NCBI GenBank assembly: GCA_019802505.1
Contig: JAFMOC010000104.1
Span: 124,001-188,000 of the forward strand
Source: Corydoras sp. C115
Lineage: Eukaryota; Chordata; Actinopteri; Siluriformes; Callichthyidae
DNA: 64,000 nt
Direction of reading: 5' to 3'
In this document: positions 32,398-45,518 of the stretch, one piece after another
How the letters are laid out: each line of letters opens with the position of its first letter
How positions within the stretch are numbered: position 1 is the stretch's first letter
Made by a program: the position numbers and the translations under genes
Notes under the pieces: model-generated
Databases searched by the model: none
Told to the model about the DNA's origin: nothing
The model's input: only the letters and a program-made list of their open reading frames with translations

Positions 32398-34800
32398 ATG
32401 AAACGCAAAGCAGGTTTATGTTTTAGAAAATTGGACTTAAATCCAGCTGTCTTTGGATTAATGTTAATTAGCACATGCCTGTGTAATGTGCTATATTCTG
32501 TCCCGGAGGAATTGAAACGAGGTTCGGTGGTCGGTAAAATTGCAAAAGAATTCGGGACTAACAAAAATTCTCTTCTATCTCGGAATCCGAGGACTGAATT
32601 TGAGGGCGAAACCCGTTACTGTGATATCAACCCGCAGTCTGGAGATTTGATTGTGTCCCAGAGAATCGATCGAGAGGAGCTATGCGGACAGAAGGCAACA
32701 TGTACCTTGGAATTTGACGTCTTTTTGGAAAATCCACTGGATTTATACCGAGTATCCTTAGACATTCTGGATATTAATGATAATTTTCCCGCGTTTCCGA
32801 ATTCTGAGATTCGTTTAGAAATATCCGAACATGAGGCAAAAGAATCCCGTTTCTCCATTGATGACGCGGTGGATCCAGACATCGGTGTGAATTCAGTACA
32901 AGGTTACAGACTTATGGATCCAAATGCGCATTTCAGTTTAAATGTACATGCAAATACGGAAACTGGAAAATATGTAGAATTAATCCTGGAGAATGAACTG
33001 GATCGTGAAAAGCAGGAAGAACACACACTTACAATAGTAGCTTATGACGGAGGGAGTCCTCCGAAATCTGGCACTGTACTTGTCCTGATCCGTGTTTTGG
33101 ATGTTAACGATAACAAACCCGTTTTTGCGCAGTCGGTTTATAATGTAAGTGTGCCCGAAAACGTTCCTTTGGGAACCCTGGCAGCAAGTGTCAGTGCTAC
33201 CGACGCAGACGACGGATCAAACGGCGAGATTACCTACGAGTTTAGCCACATGTCAGCCAAAGCTAAAGGCATATTTTCGATCGATGCACAAACAGGGAGT
33301 GTTAAAATAAACGGACCTATAGATTTCGAGGACACGGCGTCATATGAAATTCGAGTAAAGGCCAAAGATGGTGCTGGACAGGCATCGTACTGTAAATTAA
33401 TAGTGGACGTGATTGACGTAAATGACAACGCCCCGATAATAATGGTAAAATCGATAAAATCGCCTGTACCCGAGGACTTGCCTACAGGTGAAGAGGTTGC
33501 TTTAATATACGTGCAAGACAAAGATATGGAATCCAACGGCAACGTTAAATGTGCGCTTCAGCCGGATATTCCTTTCAAACTAAAACCGTCCATTAAAAAC
33601 CACTTTTCTCTCGTGACGACTGCTACGTTAGATCGAGAGACGACCTCGGAGTACAATATTACTATTCATGCGACGGATGAAGGCTCTCCGAGACTGGCTT
33701 CTATCAAGTCGTTTATGCTATTAATTGGAGACGTTAACGACAACAGTCCTGCATTCCAGCATCCAAACTACGTTGCATACATTAATGAGAATAACAAACC
33801 AGGTACATACTTGTGTACTGTTTGGGCGAAAGACCCAGACCGCAGACAAAATGGTACAGTACAATACTCTTTTGTCCCCAGCGATGTAAAGGGAATTCCA
33901 GTTTCCTCGTTTTTATCCGTTAACGCAGACACTGGGGAGATTCATACTGTGAGGTCATTTGACTACGAGCAGTTTAGAGAATTTAACGTCCAGGTTGTAG
34001 CCCGAGATAGTGGTTCACCTCCACTCAGTAGCAACGCCACCGTGAGTGTTTTCATATCGGATGAAAATGATAATGCTCCACAGATTTTATACCCTTCACA
34101 AGAGGAAATGTCTTTAATAGAGATGGTCCCCAAATCTGTTCTCTCTGGTTCTCTAATCTCTAAAGTCATTGCCGTGGATGCTGATATTGGACAGAACGCA
34201 TGGCTCACATATCAGATTTTAAAGTCTACCGATCCAGGACTGTTTACCATCGGAATCCATAGTGGAGAAATCCGAACTCAGAGGGACATGACAGAATCTG
34301 ACAGCACGAAGCAGAACCTTGTCATCTCTGTAAAAGATAATGGACAGCCTCCTCTCGCTGGAACGTGTTCTATCCATATTCTCATTTCGGATAATCCCGC
34401 TGACGCACTTGAACAGATTGATTCGAAATATGAGGATAACAACTCCAGACTAACATTTTATCTGATCATTGCACTTGTGTCAGTGACTACATTCTTTCTT
34501 ACTTTTATTATCCTGGTCTTCGCTCTAAAGTTTTGCCACAGAACGAAACCCAGACTGTTGTTTGATGGAGCCGTTAATATTCCAAGTGCATATCTTCCTC
34601 CCAACTATGCAGAGGTGGAGGGGGTTGGAACGCTTCGTAGTTCCTACAATTATGACGGATACCTAACGACAGGCTCACGCACCAGCGACTTTAAGTTCGT
34701 TACAACGTACAGTGACAGCACACTTACTGCCAATGAATCTGCGACGAAGAATTCAGAGGTCAATACAATGAGTCTTTTAGATACCTGCAATACACCTGAG
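32398..34800 (+). CDS. pcdhg: Protocadherin-gamma-type variable exon v4
   Basis: The exon encodes 801 residues from ATG 32,398, the only start placing a hydrophobic leader (PAVFGLMLISTCLCN) before EC1. Upstream in-frame sequence has no ATG. EC1 has LCGQKATC and an unusual acidic loop (RTEFEGETRYCDIN with an extra Cys). Linkers are DINDNFP, DVNDNKP, DVNDNAP, DVNDNSP and DENDNAP. In EC5 the usual DPDW is DPDR and SVTA is TVWA. Membrane helix near 683-708 (IIALVSVTTFFLTFIILVF), stem YDGYLTTGSRTSDFKF, tail SLLDTCNTPE, donor GAG|GTAAGA. It is the most divergent intact ectodomain of the array after v1 and v2, so probably of distinct specificity. Confidence 0.95.
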
Positions 34801-36211
34801 GTAAGATAAAAATGTTATATACTATTTAAATGTTCTGGCAACCCACGAAATCGGACTAAAATCGGACACCTTATTTATTTTAATCACTTTGTACTCATAA
34901 ATTTTAATCCCAATTTAATATTTAATCTTAAAAACGTTACCTATGTCATTATTCTTTTTAAAACAAGCAAAAAAAAATTCATGCTGACAAACTGTCTGAT
35001 TTTTGCCATCACTTTCTAAGCCACACAGTTAAAACCAAAAGATCCTTTAAGAAAGTTAAGCGATCCCTTAATTTCCCTTAAACTGTGGATAAACCCGTTA
35101 AAGGCCTTCGATTAACCTACAGAGCCTTTTTAAGGTGGTTCTTAAAACACCACTTTCCCATATGAATGAAAACATCGAAAACAAAAGCAATTCTTAAATA
35201 TCTAAAAAAAAAAAAAAAAAAAAAAAACATATTGCAGTACATATTTGCAATTAAATAAATTAACAGGTAATAAATCTGCTTAATTTTAGGTAATTTTAGT
35301 TTTCGTTACACCTGTGCTCAGGACTGGTCATTTAGGCAGAAAATGTTTATATACACATGCATGCACTTTTATTCCTTGTGATAATTTATAAGGATTATTA
35401 CAAATTTAGCTTTAAACACAAGTCAATATCATCACCTTAATCAGTTTAGTGATTAATAGTACAAAGCTACTGTATACATGAGTTTTAATAATCATCTTTA
35501 ACTGCCCGTGTTTTTTAATTAAGTCATCATATTAACAATGTCTACATAACTATTGGGACATCTTCCCAATACACAAACTTTGAATAAACCCAATTCTGAA
35601 TTAGTCCTCACTTTGCAGCCTTAATAACTTCGACTATTCTGTGAAAATTTTGAAGCGTGTTTGTTCATTTGACGTGCATTTGTCTTTGTTCATTTGACGT
35701 GTATTTGTGTGGTCATACACTGATGTTGGACATTAGGGTATAGCTAGCAATCACCTTTCTATTTCATCTCATAGGTGTTGAGTTAAGGTCAGTCGGGTTC
35801 TTTGACACTAAGCTCAACTACCCAGGTCTTGGAATTTCTTTTTAATGATATTTACAATAAAAAGAGGACATGCTGTCATTTCTAATGATAATTGCTAGAT
35901 GATCTATATTAGTTTAGCTACAATATTCTAACCGTTACAACCAGTTTTAACAACAGTGAGGTTTAATGGAAACAAACTTAGCAGTAAGAAAATCTTAAAT
36001 CGTTTATTGTGATGTTTGCATTACATTACATTTAAAGGGAAAGGTTAGCAGCATTTCAGCAACGGCAGATTGGATTGTGTTACACATTTAGAAGTTCTAA
36101 GTAAAAGTTATCAAACGAATACTTTGTCTTTGACCGTAAAGACGCCCTATTTAAAAAATCACTTTAAGGTGTGTTAAATCTATTGTACTACTTGCAGTAA
36201 CAAGAGCTTGC
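34801..36211. other. v4-v5 interval
   Basis: No exon. It has a poly-A run (35,200-35,226) and copy 2 of the duplicated block (35,396-35,798). The remainder is AT-rich. Confidence 0.8.
35396..35798. repeat. Duplicated intergenic block, copy 2
   Basis: Matches 30,815-31,164 with a few insertions. Both copies end at TTGAGTTAAGGTCA.TCGGGTT, after which the two intervals diverge. Confidence 0.85.
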
Positions 36212-36233
36212 GCTGAGTGTCGCTGTTTACCAT
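36212..36233 (+). promoter_or_regulatory. Promoter element (CSE) of v5
   Basis: CTGAGTGTCGCTGTTTACCA, about 170 bp before the ATG. Confidence 0.85.
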
Positions 36234-36391
36234 GTCTTTCATGGACAATGATTCTTTCCGCCCAAACAAATAATATTTCAATTTAAATCACAGTCGGCAG
36301 CCACCAACATCGCCACGACCCGGAGAGCTCTGAATGACTACTATTGATTGCATCGGGATTACGATTTATATAACTGCATTATTGTGCAACT

Positions 36392-38767
36392 ATGGGATGG
36401 ATGACACTTTATCAAACAATGCTGCTTTTCACATTTTCTCCGGCGGTCTACGGGGATTTTACGTACACAATACCAGAGGAAACTAAACGCCATTATGTCG
36501 TTGGAAACATAGCAAGGGATCTTGGACTCGATGCTAAACGATTGTTGTCACGAAACGCGAGAATAAACACGGAGGAGAACAATAAGAGGTACATCGATTT
36601 GATTTCTGAGAATTTGGTGGTAGGTGAGAGAATCGACAGAGAGATTCTTTGTGGATCAAGAATCGATTGCAGTTTAAATTATGAGCTCGTTTTAGCAAAT
36701 CCTCTTGAGGTTCATCGCATTTCTGTGAAAATTGAGGATATTAATGACAACGCACCAAAATTTCTTAACGATCGAATTATCTTTGAAATCCGCGAGTCTG
36801 CTGCTAAAGGACAGCGTTTCCGTTTGGATGAGGCTCACGATTCGGATATCGGGCTGAACGGAGTAAATGGATATTCATTAGAGAAGAACGATCATTTTAT
36901 TTTGTCTGTTCAGGGAAACACTGAAAATGGAAAATATGCCGAGTTGGTGCTTGAACATGAACTAGATCGGGAACAACAAAAGAACATCGATTTGATTCTT
37001 ATGGCATTCGACGGAGGAATTCCGCAAAAATCTGGGACTGCTGTTATACATATTAATATCCTAGATGCTAACGATAACGTACCGGTTTTCAGTCAGCCCG
37101 TATATAAAGTAAATTTGGTTGAAAATGTTGGTGTGGGAACTGATGTCGTTACTGTGAGTGCATCAGATGCTGATGAGGGCCCAAACGGAGCAGTGACGTT
37201 TGAATTCAGTCGCATTGCTGATAATGCAGCAAAGTTATTTACAATCGATAAAATAACTGGTAAAGTTACATCAACTGGAAACGTCGACTATGAAGAACAA
37301 AAACATTACGAAATAAAAGTTCAAGCCAAAGATGGATCAGGATTAGCATCAACTGCAAGTATTATTATAGATATCACCGATATTAATGACAATGCTCCTA
37401 AGGTCGTTATTACCTCCATGAACAATCCCATACCAGAGGATATTACTGTTGGCTCTGAAGTAGCCATTATTAATGTTCAAGATAAAGATTCTGGAGTCAA
37501 TCGGCAAATCCACTGCTCAATTCAGGGAACTGCACCTTTCAAACTGAAGCCATCGATCACAAACTATTTCTCTCTAGTTACTACAAACCCACTGGATCGA
37601 GAAAGTGCTTCATCTTACAATATAACTATCACTGCAACAGATGGAGGTTCTCCACCACTCTCCACCTCGAAGATCATTCAGTTATCTGTCTCTGATGTGA
37701 ACGATAATGCACCTGATTTTAAAGAACAATCATACAGTGTCTTTGTTAAAGAAAACAACAAGCTTGATACCTCGGTTTGTTCAGTTACTGCCACTGATCC
37801 AGACTGGAAGCAGAACGGCACAGTATTGTATTCACTGCTACAAAATGAAGTTAATGGCTTCCAGGTATCATCCCTACTGAACATTAATCCAGACACTGGT
37901 CTAATAACTGCAAGCAGAACTTTTGATTATGAAAAGTTACGGAGCTTTAAAGTTCAGGTTCTTGCCCGAGATAACGGTTCCCCCCCACTCAGCAGCAACG
38001 TTACTGTAAATGTGTTCATCACAGATGAGAATGACAATTCTCCCCAAATTTTATACCCTGCTCCAGATGAAAAGTTGTTAATGACTGAAATGGTTCCTAA
38101 AGCTGCTCTTTCTGGATCTCTGGTCTCCAAAGTCATCGCTGTGGATGCTGACTCTGGACAGAATTCATGGCTCTCATATCAGATTGTAAAATCTACAGAT
38201 GCAGGACTTTTTACAATCGGACTCCACAGTGGAGAGATCAGGGCACTTCGGGACATTACTGAATCTGACAGCACCAGACAGAACCTCGTTATTTCAGTTA
38301 AAGATAACGGACAGCCCCATCTGTCTGTCACCTGTTCCATATATTTACTCATTTCTGATAATCTCGCTGAAGTTCCTGAACTGAAAGATATTACACACGA
38401 GGACAGCAACTCCAAACTGACCTTCTATTTGATCATTGCTCTAGTTTCAGTGTCCACCTTCTTCCTGACTTTCATTATTTTGATCCTTGCTGTGAGATTT
38501 TGCTACAGAAGAAAACCCAGATTGTTGTTTGATGGAGCCGTGGCCATTCCCAGTGCATATCTCCCTCCAAATTATGCAGAGGTAGAGGGAGTGGGAACTA
38601 TGCGTAGTTCTTACAATTATGATGGGTATCTAACAACAGGATCAAGAACCAGTGACTTTAAGTTTGTAACATCTTACAATGACAGCACAATGACTGCTAA
38701 AGAATCATGGAGAGAGAACGCAGAGTCCAATACAATCAGTCTTTTAGATTCCTGCAATACCCTCGAG
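36392..38767 (+). CDS. pcdhg: Protocadherin-gamma-type variable exon v5
   Basis: The exon encodes 792 residues from ATG 36,392: signal peptide MGWMTLYQTMLLFTFSPAVYG, EC1 with LCGSRIDC and one residue fewer in the 'DLISENLVVGE' loop than v6-v8, which have a GGDLIVEE form. EC2-EC3 are its own. From EC4 (NPIPEDITVGSEVAIINVQD) to the end it is nearly identical to v6 and v7, differing at only a few residues (for example KLDTS for KLGTS, QPHLS for QPPLS). Donor GAG|GTAAGA after SLLDSCNTLE. Membrane helix IIALVSVSTFFLTFIILILAV. First member of the homogenised v5-v8 subgroup. Confidence 0.95.
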
Positions 38768-39659
38768 GTAAGAAAGGCATTTTATCATCTTTATTTTCAG
38801 TTTGGATGTCATTCCCAAATTTTTAGGCAAATGTTTTGTGCACAGTGAAAATATTTTTTAACTAATATATGCTTATAGTATAAGCTCCTTAATAAATGTT
38901 AATCTTATACTATTACTATGATTTATAAATGGATTTCATTGCATTCATAAATGTCTGAAAAGGTTTGTGGCAGGGAGCAGTTCTGTCAATTTGCTTCTGT
39001 GGTGGTTATGAAGTATAAATTTTTTAACAAATTATAATTATTATTTTTAAGAAACTCACATGACTGATTATGAACTTATATTTGATTTGCTTATTCTTTT
39101 CTAATATTTTATTATGTTTAAACACCTCATATCTAGTTGCTAGAATTTCAAGGATAATACAATTTTGTTGATGTTCCTTTTGTCATTGATCTTGATAATT
39201 ATGGTTGTTTAACTTGAAATGTTAACTATACCAAAGAAACAACATACATTTTATTCAGACTGTCTAAATGATTTCATAACTAAGTAACTATGAAATTCTT
39301 TTAATGAGCATTTCAGGGAAACGGTGCTGTTTAGTTTTTGGCAATGTGAGTGCTTATGACAATTTTTTTTCTAATTAAATATTTTTCTAATATCTTACAA
39401 ATTAGAACTACTAATTACATTTAGAAATTATTCAAATTACTATACTAATGCTACAAATGTAAGTGTCAACTATAGCCATAAATATTTCATGCTGTCTATG
39501 GTGACTACACAAATACAAACACAATACATTTTAGTTTCAAATTGTAACGGACATATACATTTTTATTATGCATGAGGTGGAATAATTGTTTTTGTTGTAA
39601 ATCATTATCTATTTTTGATAAAGACTAAGTTTGTGGATTATAAGATTATTGGTAATGGT

Positions 39660-39948
39660 GCATAGGGATTCCCGGTTCGAATCCCCATCTGGGTGGAGTT
39701 TCCATGTTCTCCCCGTGTCTGCGTGGGTTTCCTCCCACAGTCCAAAAACATGGATCAAGTCAATTGAATTCTCAAAATTGCCCCATATAGAGTGTGTTTG
39801 TGTGAGTGAATGTGTGCCCAGCGATAGATTGGCGCCCTGTCCTGGGTCATTCTGCCCAGCGCCCGAGACGTTCTCCACTGGATGGGCATGGGGAACCCCA
39901 CCGCGACCCTAGTAGAGGATAAAGCGGGAGATAATGAATGAATGAATG
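39660..39948 (+). mobile_element. 5'-truncated SINE with target duplication
   Basis: Begins within the tRNA-like head at TAGGGATTCCCGG, so only the B-box part remains, and ends in (GAAT)n. It is flanked by GGTAATGGTGCA on both sides (39,651-39,662 overlapping the start; 39,952-39,963). 5' truncation plus duplication is the signature of LINE-assisted insertion. Confidence 0.88.
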
Positions 39949-40030
39949 AATGGTAATGGTGCAAGTTGAAATATCTTTCTTCCTAAACTGTTGTTATCTT
40001 TGGATTCTTTAGTCCTGATTTGAAGATGTG

Positions 40031-40051
40031 TGAGCTCTCCATGGTGCTTAT
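40031..40051 (-). promoter_or_regulatory. NRSE-like site
   Basis: TGAGCTCTCCATGGTGCTTA agrees with the RE1 reverse complement at about 16 of 21 positions, including the CTCC..GGTGCT half-sites. It is 1.45 kb from the v6 promoter element. Confidence 0.5.
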
Positions 40052-41480
40052 CCTAAAAGAAATCTCAAAACTGCCAAATTATTTTAAATTCTGCGATCAA
40101 ACATGTTTCATTTTTAACAGGATCTTTTTATTTAAGTAAGCTCTTTAGCAAATATAACAAAAGAAACATTCCCACATCCTCAAGTACTAGAACCATGTAT
40201 TCCAAATTTCAGCAAGTTGTTACATAGATTAACAAAATGAATATTTTCAAAGGAGATTTAAAGAAGAAAAAATATGATTAAATAAAATTCTAAATAAAAA
40301 ACAAAGTAAGTAAATTAATCATTTTTTATAAGATAGTGGAGTGATATTTATCCATTAAAGTAACATCAGTCTCCTTTCAAGAAATGAGCAGAGGGACAAC
40401 ATTTTTACTTTCTGTTAATCAAGAGAAATATCCACTGGGCCCACAGCAAGCAATGTGATAATCGGTGAGGGCGCCACTACATGTCCAAATATTGTGGCCA
40501 AACTGTTAAAAAAAACTGTCAGAAGGCAGGGAGTGTCAGACATGCAGAACATATGTCTGAGAGAGGTCAGGAACTGGCAACATCTGTCATATGTGGGATT
40601 TAATGATGTATTAATTTTACTGAAGTTAGCTTTTGTCCAATGTAGATGGTGTACGATGTTTTAAGCATATAGAACAATTACAAATTTTCCTCTAAAAAGT
40701 ATTCCAAAAGACTCTGAAAATATTGTTTTCCATGTTAGTTACTTACCCAAGAGTTTCCAAATAGGACAAAGTGCGTGTCATACGTTATACATAGCTTTTG
40801 TTTTGTGGCTAATTTACTGTCATTATTTGAATCTAACAAAGATATTGGAGGGCAAATGGGAAAACCATTCAGACTTCATGTTGTGAAACTCCTATGCTAT
40901 AAATATATGTAGAAGTGTGTTTCGTGAAAATTATAGTTCCACACTAATTGTTTAAATAAAATAAAATTTGAGTCAATGCATGGAAAAGCCAATGAGAACA
41001 CACCCCAGGTAGCCCACATTGCAACGACCCAATCTACTGTTTATGGTGATTCTTTAACACATGGTCTGGTATTACTTGAATGAGAAAGCGCTCCTAAATT
41101 AATTCCAAATAGTAATTGAATGTTTCACTACGGGATTAAAGGTGAAACTAGAAATAAGCCCTACAAACGGTAACCTGAAGAACAGTAAGGCAGTTAAAGA
41201 AATGGGACCAACGGACGCCTCTTACATGATTCTAACATTTTTTTTAAAAGAAAAGATAATGATCCAGATATTAAAGTGTCAATCTATTTTTTTAGGATAT
41301 GACAAGTTCTAAAGGACTACTGAGTTGAAGTTTTGAGGTTTGTTAGATAAAATATAATTGATGAAGTTCAATGAAAAGGAAGGTCCGCCTGCACGCGATA
41401 CAGCTTTTGTCTTGCCTATAAATTTGTGTGATATTGTCCACAGTTTTAAAACTCATTCAATTGTAGTACACAAAAAAGAC

Positions 41481-41502
41481 TCAGAGTGTCGCTGTTTACC
41501 AC
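41481..41502 (+). promoter_or_regulatory. Promoter element (CSE) of v6
   Basis: CAGAGTGTCGCTGTTTACCA, about 180 bp before the ATG. Confidence 0.88.
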
Positions 41503-41667
41503 GATATCTTAAATTACCAAGAAACTATCATCGAGCATATTCAGCTTTATAAAACATTATGGGCAAGCTCCTCACACGACACAATAGTCTACGGGAGAAG
41601 GTTTGATATTCGTAAACTGCTTAAAGATAACAAGATTTAAGGTATATTAATCAGACAGATTGCAAAT

Positions 41668-44046
41668 ATGGGATGGAGGCTGATTTCCGGCACAGTGCTT
41701 TTATTCAACCTCGTTCTTGCTGTTAACGGAGACATCACCTTCACGATCTCAGAAGAAACCAAACGCCATTATGTTTTCGGAAATATAGCAACAGATCTTG
41801 GACTCGATCTTCAAAAATTTTCGTCACGAAACGCCAGAATAAACCCAGAGGACAGCGGGAAAAGGTACATTAATTTAAATTCTGGAGGAGATTTGATCGT
41901 AGAGGAGAGAATAGACAGAGAGATTCTTTGTGGATCAAAAATCAACTGCGTTTTGAATTATGAGCTCGTTTTAGCAAATCCTCTTGAGGTTCATCGCATT
42001 TCTGTAAAAATTGAAGATATTAATGACAATGCTCCAAAATTTCTTAATGATCGGATTATCTTTGATATAAGCGAGTCTGCTGTTAAAGGACAGCGTTTCC
42101 GTTTGGATGCAGCTATCGACTCCGATATTGGATTAAATGGAATTAAGGATTATTCACTAGAGAGAAATGAACATTTTATTTTGTCGATTAAAGGAAATAA
42201 TGCAAATGAGAAATACGCAGAGCTGATTCTGGAGAAAGAGCTGGATCGAGAACAACAGAACAATATTGATTTAATTCTGACTGCATTCGATGGTGGATCT
42301 CCTCAGAGATCAGGAACTGCTGTTATACACATCACTGTACTGGATGCTAACGACAATGTTCCAGTTTTCAGTCAGTCTGTATATAATGTGGTTCTGGTTG
42401 AAAACACACCACCAGGTACAGAAGTCGTTACTGTGAGAGCATCAGATGCTGATGAGGGACCAAACGGAGCAGTTTCATATGAATTCAGTCGCATTTCTGA
42501 TAATGCATTACATCTATTTACAATCGATAAATTAACTGGACAAATTAAAGTTACTGGAAGCATCGACTATGAGGAAGAACGTAATTATGAAATTGGAGTT
42601 CAAGCCAAAGATGGATCAGGATTAGCATCAACTGCGAGTATTATTATAGATATCACTGATATTAATGACAACGCTCCGATGATCGTTATTACCTCCATAA
42701 ACAATCCCATACCAGAGGATATTACTGTTGGATCTGAAGTAGCTATTATTAATGTTCAAGATAAAGACTCCGGAGTCAATCGGCAAATCCACTGCTCAAT
42801 TCAGGGAACTGCACCTTTCAAACTGAAACCATCGATCACAAACTATTTCTCTCTAGTTACTACAAACCCACTGGATCGAGAAAGTGCTTCATCTTACAAT
42901 ATAACTATCACGGCAACAGATGGAGGTTCTCCACCACTCTCCACCTCGAAGATCATTCAGTTATCTGTCTCTGATGTGAACGATAATGCACCTGATTTTA
43001 AAGAACAATCATACAGTGTCTTTGTTAAAGAAAACAACAAGCTTGGTACCTCGGTTTGTTCAGTTACTGCCACTGATCCAGACTGGAAGCAGAACGGCAC
43101 AGTATTGTATTCACTGCTACAAAATGAAGTTAATGGCTTCCAGGTATCATCCCTCCTGAACATTAATCCAGACACTGGTCTAATAACTGCAAGCAGAACT
43201 TTTGATTATGAAAAGTTACGGAGCTTTAAAGTTCAGGTTCTTGCCCGAGATAACGGTTCCCCCCCACTCAGCAGCAACGTTACTGTAAATGTGTTCATCA
43301 CAGATGAGAATGACAATTCTCCCCAAATTTTATACCCTGCTCCAGATGAAAAGTTGTTAATGACTGAAATGGTTCCTAAAGCTGCTCTTTCTGGATCTCT
43401 GGTCTCCAAAGTCATCGCTGTGGATGCTGACTCTGGACAGAATTCATGGCTCTCATATCAGATTGTAAAATCTACAGATGCAGGACTTTTTACAATCGGA
43501 CTCCACAGTGGAGAGATCAGGGCACTTCGGGACATTACCGAATCTGACAGCACCAGACAGAACCTCGTTATTTCAGTTAAAGATAACGGACAGCCCCCTC
43601 TGTCTGTCACCTGTTCCATATATTTACTCATTTCTGATAATCTCGCTGAAGTTCCTGAACTGAAAGATATTACACACGAGGACAGCAACTCCAAACTGAC
43701 CTTCTATTTGATCATTGCTCTAGTTTCAGTGTCCACCTTCTTCCTGACTTTCATTATTTTGATCCTTGCTGTGAGATTTTGCTACAGAAGAAAACCCAGA
43801 TTGTTGTTTGATGGAGCCGTGGCCATTCCCAGTGCATATCTCCCTCCAAACTATGCAGAGGTAGAGGGAGTGGGAACTATGCGTAGTTCTTACAATTATG
43901 ATGGGTATCTAACAACAGGATCAAGAACCAGTGACTTTAAGTTTGTAACATCTTACAATGACAGCACAATGACTGCTAAAGAATCATGGAGAGAGAACGC
44001 AGAGTCCAATACAATCAGTCTTTTAGATTCCTGCAATACCCTCGAG
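41668..44046 (+). CDS. pcdhg: Protocadherin-gamma-type variable exon v6
   Basis: The exon encodes 793 residues: signal peptide MGWRLISGTVLLFNLVLAVNG, EC1 with LCGSKINC, and six EC repeats with linkers DINDNAP, DANDNVP, DINDNAP, DVNDNAP and DENDNSP. EC2 (SDIGLNGIKDYSLERNEHF) differs from v5 and v7. The second half of EC2 and EC3 (VYNVVLVENTPPGTEVVTVR) is shared with v7 and v8, and EC4 to the end is shared with v5, v7 and v8. Donor GAG|GTAAGA; tail SLLDSCNTLE. Start codon, promoter element and donor are all intact, so it should be functional. Confidence 0.96.
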
Positions 44047-45319
44047 GTAAGAAAGGCATTTTATATTCTAAAATAATCTGCAAAAATTGAAATGCCACTT
44101 TATATATGTGAACATTATACGATTTATATTGAATAAATATATATATATTTTTTAAATCCATTTGATCAACCTTGATTCACAATCTATAAAATATATACTT
44201 AAAGTAGATGATTTGATTCCTTCAGAAATGCAATTGCAGGAGAATTAATATACAATGTTCCTAGACATTTCCATATCTAATTATTTTTTCAGATATTTTA
44301 TCTTCTATTAACATCCTGTAAAAATAATTTTAGATCTGAGCATTTTATTTCCCCTAACAAACTTTCTTGAAATTTTTTATTGATTAAGAAACTTAATGTT
44401 CAAAAAAACACTCATTGTGAAAGCTCATGTTTATCTGATTGAGATATAAAAGCTCTTTAAAAATACAAAACTAAAGGCTTTTTTAAATCTTTATTCATGC
44501 TTTGTGTTCAGTATTGTTCATGGTGGTGATGCTGTAAGGCTCAGATGTTCCTGCTGGTGTTACATATTCTGATGGATTGGTTCTTGTAATCATTTGTCGG
44601 GATTGTTACCGATTGAAGTCTAGCTACATACAATTTTATGTTTGGTGCTATGAATGCTAATGACTGGTTCACTATATGCTGCTTTTGTTGTCATCTCGTC
44701 ATAAGAATACAGATCGCTATAATAACACTGCATATCTCATTGGAAACTAACTACAGTATATATCTTCCTGCATTCCTGCATTTGTAATCTGGTACTGAAT
44801 CATAATTATGTATTTTATCTTATTTTTTGTTTATAGTTTGTTGCTGTAGATGTGTTTAAATTATTGGATTTCCCAAAGGGCAAAATTTTCTGATCTGCTG
44901 TCTTTGTCTCACATTTAACATGATTGACTCTTTCAATAATCATATGTTCAAAGCTACAACCTTGTGGTGACAACCTACTGGTGGTTTTGAATGGATAGAA
45001 AGAGTGTTTTTAAACACACAGAACTTTGACTTAATTTGTATAACAGGCTTCATGTAAATATTTTCTACAGACAATTCTTTGTCTTATAAACGGCAAAGTG
45101 ATATAATTATAAAGCTTATAAATTAATAAGCTTTATTTTTTTATATAGCTTTATTTAATTATAAATAAAGCTATATTTTCTGCTTTCGCTGAAAAGTGTA
45201 ACTACAGTAAATGTACTAAATATTCCATTAAATAAAGAAATAAAATTTAAATAAAATAGTAATGATGACACTATCCATAGATTTAAATGTTAGTATGATG
45301 TGTAGTACAAAAATTAAAC
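44047..45319. other. v6-v7 interval
   Basis: No exon or SINE. It shares with the intervals at 48.4-49.3 kb and 49.8-51.2 kb several blocks, such as GCTAATGACTGGTTCAC (44,651) and TCAGAGTGT-type 3' sequence. The NRSE present at the same place before v8 is missing here: between AAAGTGATA and ATAAAGC (45,096-45,115) about 40 bases are absent. Confidence 0.75.
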
Positions 45320-45341
45320 TCCGAGTGTCGCTGTTCACCAT
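45320..45341 (+). promoter_or_regulatory. Promoter element (CSE) of v7
   Basis: CGAGTGTCGCTGTTCACCAT. The next ~150 bp are nearly identical to the v8 promoter (51,185-51,335). Confidence 0.88.
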
Positions 45342-45518
45342 GACTTCCTTAAATAACACTGACTCATCGCCGCCCTTCGTTTAAATAATCATCTTCACTT
45401 GTGTTTTATAAGAGAAACCGTCAGACGAAAAAACGATTCTGTCCGATAGAAGGTTGGTTATTCGATGTCTTTAACAGAACAATTAGATATAAATTAAATT
45501 ATATGAGACACTGCAAAT

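Larger units (their letters stand above)
38768..41480. other. v5-v6 interval (long)
   Basis: At 2.7 kb it is about twice the v6-v7 spacing. It holds a 5'-truncated SINE (39,660-39,948) and an NRSE-like site (40,031). The rest is AT-rich; I see no exon remnant in 40,060-41,480. Confidence 0.75.

Noticed and set aside
38768..38848. Extension of v5 coding past the donor
   Set aside because: The GAG|GTAAGA donor is shared by all members and the downstream frame is not conserved.
40465..40490. CTCF site (GAGGGCGCCACTACATG)
   Set aside because: It lacks one base of the core spacing and fits the consensus poorly.
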